A stretch of DNA of 6,726 nt, from the NCBI GenBank assembly GCA_030682755.1, contig JAUXNR010000041.1, positions 1 to 6,726 of the forward strand, in the 5' to 3' direction. The position numbers and the translations under genes are program-made. The notes below the pieces were generated by a model. It saw only the letters and a program-made list of their open reading frames with translations. It was not told where the DNA came from and did not search any database. Within the stretch, counting starts at the first letter, position 1, and the number at the start of each line of letters is the position of its first letter. This document shows positions 1-3,902 of this stretch, one piece after another. The DNA is from Flavobacterium sp. (lineage in GTDB: Bacteria; Bacteroidota; Bacteroidia; Flavobacteriales; Flavobacteriaceae).

Positions 1-374
1 TTAATGTTAAAAGAAATGCGATTATTGATGTCTTCAAATTTTGTGTCACAAAGATTCACTACTCGTACAATTTTAGCAAACGGTTGTATTTCATATGTTT
101 TTAAAGGCCCTTTATAAATGACATTGTTGCAGTTGGTAATGCTAACTTCTTCACCCTCAAATCCACTAGTAAAAATAAATAGGGAGTATTTACTTTCTGT
201 TGCTTCAAATTCTTTTAAAACTGAATTTTTAGGGTTAAAATTCGTTTCTTCACTATCATCAAAATTAACTAAAGGTGTTTTACACATTGAGAAGCATAAA
301 GCTAAAAAAATGAGTAGTATTTTTTTTCCTGTTCCTACTATGATTTTTTCTCCTAACAATATAAATTTATTCAT
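1..374 (-). CDS. Small exported or lipoprotein-like hypothetical protein, C-terminus off the left edge
   Basis: An open minus-strand frame runs from an ATG at 374 to the left edge with no stop, giving about 124 complete codons. The N-terminus has basic residues (K17, K18) followed by a hydrophobic run (I19 to F28, ILLIFLALCF), which is a plausible signal peptide. Cysteines at 27 and 31 could be lipidated, but neither has a canonical L-A/S-G/A-C box, so lipoprotein status is unsure. After residue 35 the chain is polar, with acidic and aromatic residues and alternating hydrophobic stretches (KYSLFIFTS, KIVRVVNL), which suggests a beta-rich fold. Two further cysteines lie near residues 82 and 109. 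I do not recognise a family. No other in-frame ATG gives a sensible signal sequence. A TAnnTTTG box lies about 23 bp upstream. That it is a real gene is supported by the coherent signal-like start and the promoter position. Confidence 0.6.
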   Translation of the reverse strand, partial: MNKFILLGEKIIVGTGKKILLIFLALCFSMCKTPLVNFDDSEETNFNPKNSVLKEFEATESKYSLFIFTSGFEGEEVSITNCNNVIYKGPLKTYEIQPFAKIVRVVNLCDTKFEDINNRISFNI

Positions 375-396
375 TACTACTTATTTACTTTTTTAT

Positions 397-404
397 CAAA
401 TATA
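397..404 (-). promoter_or_regulatory. Putative -7 box (TATATTTG) for the small exported protein
   Basis: Read on the minus strand this is TATATTTG, a full match to the Bacteroidota -7 consensus TAnnTTTG, 22 nt upstream of the ATG at 374. No TTG -33 element is visible at the usual distance, so it is a partial promoter match in AT-rich DNA. Confidence 0.4.
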
Positions 405-470
405 AATAAATTTATAGTAGTCTTGAACCACTTTAGAGATTACGGAATATAGATAGTGTAGGAAACATTC

Positions 471-487
471 AAAAAAAGCTCCGCTTT
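471..487 (-). terminator. Small possible terminator hairpin, minus direction
   Basis: On the minus strand AAAGC, a 3-nt loop and GCTTT are followed directly by further T residues, forming a seven-T run at 477-471. The stem is only 5 bp and weak. It would act on minus transcripts that read past the longer hairpin at 491-547. Confidence 0.35.
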
Positions 488-490
488 GAA

Positions 491-547
491 AATAGTAAAA
501 ACAAAAAACGCTCAAGCAAGCTTGGCGTTTTTTGTTTTTTTACTATT
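491..547. terminator. Long bidirectional terminator-like hairpin
   Basis: The left arm 491-511 (AATAGTAAAAAC, AAAAAACGC) pairs with the right arm 525-547 (GCGTTTTTTG, TTTTTTTACTATT) over 21 bp, with only two extra T residues on the right. Inside, CAAG (513-516) pairs with CTTG (521-524) around a CAAG loop, with T512 bulged. The A-stem-T polarity works as an intrinsic terminator on either strand. It begins 5 nt past the tRNA 3'-end copy at 553-569, the same arrangement as the intact tRNA and its terminator. Confidence 0.65.
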
Positions 548-552
548 TATTC

Positions 553-569
553 GTGACCTCGACTGGATT
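553..569 (-). repeat. Relic copy of the tRNA-Arg 3' end (17-bp direct repeat of 734-750)
   Basis: The bases GTGACCTCGACTGGATT are identical to 734-750, which is the end of the tRNA-Arg gene: the 3' half of the T arm, the acceptor 3' strand and the discriminator. The two copies are 181 bp apart in the same orientation. The rest of the tRNA is not recognisable upstream of this copy. The geometry, with a second copy on the downstream side of a tRNA gene, fits an attachment-site scar. It also fits a decayed tandem tRNA gene, because both copies are followed closely by a terminator hairpin. No integrase lies between them. Confidence 0.7.
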
Positions 570-636
570 AACGTTGTTGTTCCAGAATGAGCTTCGTAGT
601 GGAAATGAAAAGCTTTTTCAATCAGAGATTAAAAAA

Positions 637-700
637 CTTTTTTTGTTAGGAATCTGAATTTTATGAGCTTGCTCAACATTCAGATTCCTAACAAAAAAAG
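637..700. repeat. 23-bp perfect inverted repeat, 64-bp palindromic element
   Basis: The left arm 637-659 (C, seven T, GTTAGGAATCTGAAT) is the exact reverse complement of the right arm 678-700. The 18-nt centre contains TGAG and CTCA (664-667 and 672-675) around a CTTG tetraloop. The polarity is T-run, stem, A-run on both strands, the opposite of an intrinsic terminator, so it does not look like a simple terminator. Its A-run (693-699) is shared with the tRNA terminator at 693-724, so the two hairpins cannot both form completely. Confidence 0.75.
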
Positions 701-724
701 CCCTCGCTTTCGCGTGGGCTTTTT
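693..724 (-). terminator. Intrinsic terminator of tRNA-Arg
   Basis: On the minus strand, ten nucleotides beyond the tRNA end, AAAAAGCCC pairs with GGGCTTTTT. The inner helix is CGC/GCG capped by a GAAA (GNRA) tetraloop, with a single A-A mismatch between the two helices. A run of seven T (699-693) follows. The symmetric A and T tails would let it work on the plus strand as well. Confidence 0.75.
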
Positions 725-734
725 CATTCTTAAG

Positions 735-808
735 TGACCTCGACTGGATTCAAACCAGTAACCTTCTGAGCCGTAATCAGATGCGCTATTCAGTTGCGCC
801 ACGAGGCC
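735..808 (-). tRNA. tRNA-Arg (anticodon ACG)
   Basis: A full 74-nt cloverleaf reads on the minus strand from 808. The acceptor stem pairs GGCCTCG with CGAGGTC (one G-U), the D stem is GCGC/GCGC, the anticodon stem is TCTGA/TCAGA around the loop TTACGGC, and the T stem is ACTGG/CCAGT. Anticodon ACG (774-772) reads CGN arginine codons, normally after A34 to inosine editing. The discriminator is A735 and CCA is not encoded. The D loop (AACTGAATA) lacks the usual GG, and the T loop is TTTGAAT rather than TTCGAAT. By position these are A19 and U56, which can still pair. A15-U48 (Levitt pair) is also consistent. Confidence 0.95.
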
Positions 809-820
809 TTAATGCGGGTG

Positions 821-851
821 CAAATATAGCTATTTTTGCGTAACTTGCAAA
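821..851 (-). promoter_or_regulatory. Promoter of tRNA-Arg
   Basis: On the minus strand TTTG (851-848) is followed after 19 nt by TATATTTG (828-821). This matches the Bacteroidota -33/-7 layout (TTG, 17-23 nt, TAnnTTTG). Initiation would fall near 816, about 8 nt before the mature tRNA 5' end. It is the best promoter match in the window together with that of blaI. Confidence 0.65.
831..838 (+). promoter_or_regulatory. Putative -7 box (TATTTTTG) for apt
   Basis: TATTTTTG matches TAnnTTTG 40 nt upstream of the apt ATG. No TTG is seen at the -33 position. It lies within the spacer of the divergent tRNA promoter, so the two polymerase sites would overlap. Confidence 0.45.
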
Positions 852-878
852 TCAAAACTTAAATTAAAACACTTTTTT

Positions 879-1391
879 ATGGCTCTTGAAAACCACATTC
901 GTATCATTGATAATTTTCCAAAGGAAGGTATTGTTTTTAAGGACATTACACCTTTGTTACTCAATCCCGACGCTCGAAAAGAATGCTTAAATATACTTCT
1001 GGAAGGATTGAAAGATAAAAAAATTGACAAAGTAATTGGCGTAGAAAGTCGTGGGTTTTTCTTCGGAATGCTTTTAGCCGAAGCTTTAAATGTTGGATTT
1101 ATTCCTGTTAGAAAACCAAATAAATTACCGTTTACAACCATTTCGGCTTCTTATGATTTGGAATATGGTTCTGATCGTTTAGAGATTCATACCGATGCCA
1201 TTCAAAAAGGGGATAGGGTCTTAATTCATGACGATGTGTTGGCCACCGGCGGCACTGCAAAAGCAGTTTGTGAATTGGTGGAACAGCTAGGTGGAGAAAT
1301 TGTACAAGTAAACTTTCTAATGGAACTCACCTTTTTAAACGGAAAAGAAAAAATTAAAAATCATGATGTTTTTGCAGCCTTAACTTATTAG
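879..1391 (+). CDS. apt: Adenine phosphoribosyltransferase
   Basis: This cytosolic purine-salvage enzyme converts adenine plus PRPP to AMP plus pyrophosphate. The 170-residue length is normal for bacterial APRT. Family landmarks are present in order: DNFPKEGIVFKDITPLL at 11-27, GVESRGF at 54-60 (purine-side loop), PVRKPNKLP at 76-84, YDLEYG at 92-97, and the PRPP-binding loop VLIHDDVLATGGTA at 114-127 with the acidic pair DD and the TGGT turn. The ATG at 879 gives the expected N-terminus, and no upstream in-frame extension is needed. The gene is alone on the plus strand here, divergent from tRNA-Arg and convergent with the small gene at 1388-1531, whose stop codon overlaps its TAG. No terminator sits directly after the stop. 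The next hairpin, at 1553-1585, works in both directions and could end its transcript after crossing the small gene. Confidence 0.95.
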   Translation: MALENHIRIIDNFPKEGIVFKDITPLLLNPDARKECLNILLEGLKDKKIDKVIGVESRGFFFGMLLAEALNVGFIPVRKPNKLPFTTISASYDLEYGSDRLEIHTDAIQKGDRVLIHDDVLATGGTAKAVCELVEQLGGEIVQVNFLMELTFLNGKEKIKNHDVFAALTY

Positions 1392-1531
1392 TTTCCTAAA
1401 GCTCTGGTGGTGACATAATATCGCCAACCGATAATTGCCATCTGCCATTTTTTAGCTTTAGACAAATCCAGTTGCTGTTTGGTGAAACTGGGAAGTAGTA
1501 ATTTATTGAGTTTGGCTAAAATTGAAAACAT
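1388..1531 (-). CDS. Conserved-looking 47-residue basic protein of unknown function
   Basis: An ATG at 1531 opens a 47-codon frame ending with TAA at 1388-1390. The product begins MFSILAKLNKLLLPSF, continues with TKQQLDLSKAKKWQ and ends AIIGWRYYVTTRALGN. It is rich in lysine, tryptophan and tyrosine, has no signal peptide, and its hydrophobic stretches are short and amphipathic. From memory, similar short proteins with the pattern LPS-x-TK...LDLSKA-K-Q-AIIGWR-YVT occur across flavobacteria, usually as hypothetical proteins and sometimes mislabelled after a neighbouring gene. I could not search this. The good internal composition, a TAnnTTTG box 11 nt upstream and the tight convergent fit against apt argue that it is a gene. 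Function is unknown. Confidence 0.7.
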   Translation of the reverse strand: MFSILAKLNKLLLPSFTKQQLDLSKAKKWQMAIIGWRYYVTTRALGN

Positions 1532-1541
1532 AGTTTTTTTT

Positions 1542-1549
1542 CAAAAGTA
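1542..1549 (-). promoter_or_regulatory. Putative -7 box (TACTTTTG) for the 47-residue gene
   Basis: The minus-strand TACTTTTG matches TAnnTTTG. It lies between the upstream operon's terminator and the ATG at 1531, and would give a leader of only a few nucleotides. No -33 TTG is visible because that position falls in the terminator loop. Confidence 0.4.
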
Positions 1550-1552
1550 ATA

Positions 1553-1585
1553 AAAAAAACGGCTAACACTAAGTAGCCGTTTTTT
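1553..1585. terminator. Bidirectional intrinsic terminator after the blaI-M56 operon
   Basis: The run of A plus CGGCTA (to 1565) pairs with TAGCCG plus TTTTTT (1574-1585) around an 8-nt loop, ACACTAAG. It starts 8 nt past the M56 stop codon on the minus strand and ends that operon. The flanking A and T runs allow termination on the plus strand too. Confidence 0.85.
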
Positions 1586-1593
1586 GTTTTGAA

Positions 1594-3357
1594 TTAATCC
1601 TTTCTTTGTCTCGCCTTTTCTAATTCTAATCGTGCTTTTTCTAACTCAATTTTTGCTTTTTCTAATTCTATTTTAGCCAACTCAATTTCTTTTTTGGAGT
1701 TCTCCATTTCTATTTTAGAATTTTTGATGTCGTCTTTCGAACGCAGTATTTCAATTTTTGCACGTTCTATCTCCGGTTTGGCTTTTTCAATTTCAATCTT
1801 TGCTTTAGCTAAAGCTTCACCTTTTAATTTTTTTATTGCAACAATATCATCTTCATCTGAACTCCAAGAAAAGCTAAAATTTTCATTTAAAGGCAAATCC
1901 GGTTCAGTAATAACTTTGCCGTTAATTATCACATGCGACTTTTCTTTGCCATTACCGCTGTGTACTGTAATGGATTTAATTTTTGAAAGATCTTTAAGTT
2001 GTGCTATGTCATAATTTTTAATCTTTGACAGTTCGGCAAGCTCTGCAAGATCAGGCATGTCCGGGATATTCGGTAAATCTGCTAAATCTGGCATGTCCGG
2101 TATTTCAAAACTAAAGTTAAAGTCATCATCAGAATTAATTACAACAGTTTTATTGGCATTGGTAAAGATTTTTCTTTTGCTTGGGTTGCCATATCCAACG
2201 GCAACAACGCCATTTTTATCTTTTGATGCAAAAATCACAAAAGGTTTAATGGGCACATCTCCGGAAAACTGATACGTTTCAGATTTGCCTTTGTTGGCTT
2301 TTAAATCCACTTTAATGGATGTAATTTCTCCGTTGGAATTACGTTTCACTTTAGAAAATTTTAGGTCGGCATCAAATTCTTTTTTGAATACTTCTTTTTC
2401 TTTCTTCATTTCATAATCAGTAGTATTCTTGTTGATTTCCATCCTGATTTCCATTTCATTCAAAGACCTGTTGATGCTGTTTGGTGTAACTCGTTCTTGA
2501 GCGATTACTTTCATCTGAAAGAAAATGACAAAACAGATTAAGAGGGGCAATACTAAAAGATACTTTAACGTGTTTCGTTTTTTTGATTGATTTGTGTTTA
2601 ACATAACTATTCGCTTTTTGATTAATGATTGATTAAAATGATTGGTGATTGATAAATAATTTTGATGCGTCACAACGCGTAACAATGCCTTTTGATAATT
2701 GGTTTTGTTTTGACAATTCTGAATGGCTTTCTGATCAGCAATGTATTCTAAGTTCTGATTGATTGCTTTTTTATACCACCACATAAACGGATTGAACCAA
2801 AATAACACACAAAATAAATTGGCCACAATAATATCTGCAGAATGTTTCTCTTTGCTGTGGACTTTTTCATGCAATAAAATACTTTCGAGTTCTTCTTGAG
2901 TATACAAATCCGGGTTGATGGCAATGTAATTGAAGAATGAAAACGGAGCTAAGTTTTCGGTCAGATTAACGATGGAATACCGTTCCTTTTTCAAACGCTT
3001 TTTTTGTGATAAAATCCGATAGATTGAAAACAAGTTTAAGACTATTTTTAAAAATAAAAACAGACTGATTATAACATAAATACCAGTGATAATAAAAGGC
3101 CAATTAACCACTGGAATTTCTTGAACAGGAGTAGCATGAAATGTATCATAAGTTATCGATTGTAAAGGTTGAGGTTCTGTATAAACAATTTTTGTATAAG
3201 AAAATAAAGGCAACAAAGCCGAGGTGAACAGGCCCAGTAATAAATACCATCGGTTGGAATTGAAAAAGGTTTCTTTTTGCAACAAGAAATAATAGGCCAC
3301 AAAAAACAAGATCAATAATCCGTTTGCTTTTAAAAAATATAGAAAAACACCATCCAT
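1594..3357 (-). CDS. BlaR1/MecR1-like M56 membrane zinc metallopeptidase with a heptad-repeat tail
   Basis: A 587-residue inner-membrane protein. Predicted membrane segments lie near 6-26, 37-54, 86-113, 181-195 and 266-284. The zinc motif HEKVH is at 163-167, in the cytoplasmic-side loop expected for family M56, and E204 in EYIADQKAI (204-212) is the likely third ligand. In this family the peptidase acts in signalling that relieves repression by the co-encoded BlaI. Here blaI stops one base upstream of this ATG, so the two are co-transcribed and probably coupled. The region after residue 285 does not resemble the penicillin-binding sensor of staphylococcal BlaR1: it has no visible SxxK, SxN and KTG set. 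It holds a beta-like domain (~325-410), an IPDMPDLA repeat (419-442), and ten exact heptads (518-587). The ligand is unknown. A peptidase role is well supported; antibiotic sensing is not. Confidence 0.9.
   Translation of the reverse strand: MDGVFLYFLKANGLLILFFVAYYFLLQKETFFNSNRWYLLLGLFTSALLPLFSYTKIVYTEPQPLQSITYDTFHATPVQEIPVVNWPFIITGIYVIISLFLFLKIVLNLFSIYRILSQKKRLKKERYSIVNLTENLAPFSFFNYIAINPDLYTQEELESILLHEKVHSKEKHSADIIVANLFCVLFWFNPFMWWYKKAINQNLEYIADQKAIQNCQNKTNYQKALLRVVTHQNYLSITNHFNQSLIKKRIVMLNTNQSKKRNTLKYLLVLPLLICFVIFFQMKVIAQERVTPNSINRSLNEMEIRMEINKNTTDYEMKKEKEVFKKEFDADLKFSKVKRNSNGEITSIKVDLKANKGKSETYQFSGDVPIKPFVIFASKDKNGVVAVGYGNPSKRKIFTNANKTVVINSDDDFNFSFEIPDMPDLADLPNIPDMPDLAELAELSKIKNYDIAQLKDLSKIKSITVHSGNGKEKSHVIINGKVITEPDLPLNENFSFSWSSDEDDIVAIKKLKGEALAKAKIEIEKAKPEIERAKIEILRSKDDIKNSKIEMENSKKEIELAKIELEKAKIELEKARLELEKARQRKD
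1597..1806 (-). repeat. Ten consecutive 7-residue repeats at the M56 C-terminus (10 x 21 bp)
   Basis: Codons 518-587 form ten gap-free heptads with consensus K-A-K-I-E-L-E. The second position is always A or S, and the sixth is I, L or M in nine of ten. These are spaced 3 and 4 apart, as the core of a coiled coil would be. K and E are placed for i to i+4 salt bridges. The DNA repeats have drifted, except that the heptads at 560-580 are the most alike, which suggests recent expansion at the 3' end. Confidence 0.9.
2032..2103 (-). repeat. Two 36-bp repeats encoding IPDMPDLA in the M56 protein
   Basis: Codons 419-430 (IPDMPDLADLPN) and 431-442 (IPDMPDLAELAE) are a direct 12-residue duplication, also visible in the DNA. 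It forms an acidic, proline-rich spacer between the beta-like domain and the following KIKNYD segment. Confidence 0.8.
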
Positions 3358-3358
3358 A

Positions 3359-3718
3359 TCATTTCTTTTTTTCGATGATATCTAAAATCTCACGAAGTTC
3401 TTCTGCTGATATTTTTTCTTCTTCAGCAAAAAACGAAACCATACTCTTGTAAGAGTTATTGAAGTAATTTTCAATGGCGTTGTTCATAAAAGCTTTTCTG
3501 TATTTTTCCTTACTGATAATCGGAAAATACTGGTGTGTGTTGCCATAAGCTTGATGCGAAACATATCCTTTTTCCTCCAAATTCCGAATGATGGTGGATA
3601 AAGTATTATAATGCGGTTGATCTTCTGTAATTTCAGCCATCACATCTTTTACAAAAGCTTTTTCCAGCTTCCATAAAATGTGCATGATTTCTTCTTCTTT
3701 ATTCGTGAGCTTTTGCAT
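3359..3718 (-). CDS. blaI: BlaI/MecI/CopY-family transcriptional repressor
   Basis: This 119-residue cytoplasmic DNA-binding protein is a normal length for the family. The N-terminal winged helix covers about residues 1-72: LTNKEEEIMHILW (4-16), VKDVMAEI (23-30), then the recognition-helix region YNTLSTIIRNLEEKGYV (37-53) and a wing with HQYFPIISKEKY (62-73). The C-terminal helices (74-119) form the dimerisation domain. In staphylococcal BlaI/MecI the N-F bond in this domain is cut on induction; my alignment puts F96-F97 at that place, so the scissile asparagine seems absent. The gene is first in an operon with the M56 peptidase (1-nt gap) and sits 25 bp downstream of an array of palindromes that are its probable operators. 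The regulated genes and inducer cannot be told from this window. Confidence 0.93.
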   Translation of the reverse strand: MQKLTNKEEEIMHILWKLEKAFVKDVMAEITEDQPHYNTLSTIIRNLEEKGYVSHQAYGNTHQYFPIISKEKYRKAFMNNAIENYFNNSYKSMVSFFAEEEKISAEELREILDIIEKKK

Positions 3719-3735
3719 GGTTGTAAAGTTTAAAA

Positions 3736-3766
3736 CAAACCTACAACTATATTTTTAGTTGTGCAA
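3736..3766 (-). promoter_or_regulatory. Promoter of the blaI-M56 operon
   Basis: On the minus strand TTG (3766-3764) is followed after 20 nt by TAGGTTTG (3743-3736), a full match to the Bacteroidota -33/-7 pattern. The start would lie near 3730, leaving a leader of about 12 nt before the blaI ATG. The spacer is almost filled by the first operator dyad. Confidence 0.7.
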
Positions 3767-3800
3767 CTATAAAAATAGTTATTTAACTAAAATTTAAGTT
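3743..3800. promoter_or_regulatory. Tandem BlaI operator candidates: three dyads at 20-bp spacing
   Basis: Dyad 1 (3743-3762) is ACAACTA, 6 nt, TAGTTGT with perfect 7-bp arms. Dyad 2 (3765-3780) is AACTAT, 4 nt, ATAGTT with perfect 6-bp arms. Dyad 3 (3785-3800) is AACT, 8 nt, AGTT with one mismatched pair inside. The shared AACTA/TAGTT core starts at 3745, 3765 and 3785, exactly 20 bp (about two helical turns) apart. Dyad 1 occupies the spacer between the -33 and -7 boxes. This is where a dimeric repressor such as BlaI would block transcription. That BlaI binds them is an inference from position. Confidence 0.72.
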
Positions 3801-3863
3801 TTGAAAGGGAATGGACGCAATAGTATGGAGTAAGGAGTTGATAGTTTGTAGTTTTGTTAAACC

Positions 3864-3895
3864 AACCCGTAACCCGTAACCCGTAACTCGTAACC
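3864..3895. repeat. Heptamer tandem repeat (AACCCGT x3, AACTCGT, partial)
   Basis: Units start at 3864, 3871, 3878 and 3885, followed by AACC at 3892-3895. On the minus strand it reads as GTTACGGGTTACGGG-type repeats, 8 nt past the MFS stop codon. It lies in the gap between the MFS gene and the blaI operators. It forms no hairpin and no terminator. Slippage-type expansion is the simplest explanation. Confidence 0.85.
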
Positions 3896-3902
3896 TTCAA
3901 AC

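Larger units (their letters stand above)
405..734. other. Gene-free, hairpin-dense intergenic region
   Basis: No credible protein gene is visible in these 330 bases. The stretch contains, in order: a small AAAGC/GCTTT hairpin (475-487), a long terminator-like hairpin (491-547), a 17-bp copy of the tRNA-Arg 3' end (553-569), a 23-bp perfect inverted repeat (637-700) and the tRNA terminator (693-724). The part from 405 to 470 and the part from 570 to 636 hold nothing recognisable, apart from a short AAAAGCTTTT palindrome near 609-618. Confidence 0.7.

Noticed and set aside
118..405. Plus-strand 95-codon open frame
   Set aside because: It is antisense to the exported-protein gene, which has a signal-peptide-like start and a promoter box. 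The plus-strand translation has no family features.
553..750. Active integrative element at the tRNA
   Set aside because: Only 164 bp lie between the repeats and no integrase or other gene is present; at most it is a scar.
830..1141. Minus-strand 103-codon open frame
   Set aside because: It is antisense to apt, which is unambiguous.
1694..2272. Two plus-strand open frames (1694-2014 and 2057-2272)
   Set aside because: They are mirror readings of the repeat-rich M56 C-terminus; their serine/phenylalanine/isoleucine patterns reflect the opposite strand's heptads.
1594..3718. Beta-lactam resistance locus
   Set aside because: No beta-lactamase or PBP gene is in the window and the M56 protein has no visible penicillin-binding sensor domain.
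3864..3895. CRISPR-like or telomere-like array
   Set aside because: The 7-bp units are contiguous with no spacers, and there are too few units for anything beyond a simple tandem repeat.
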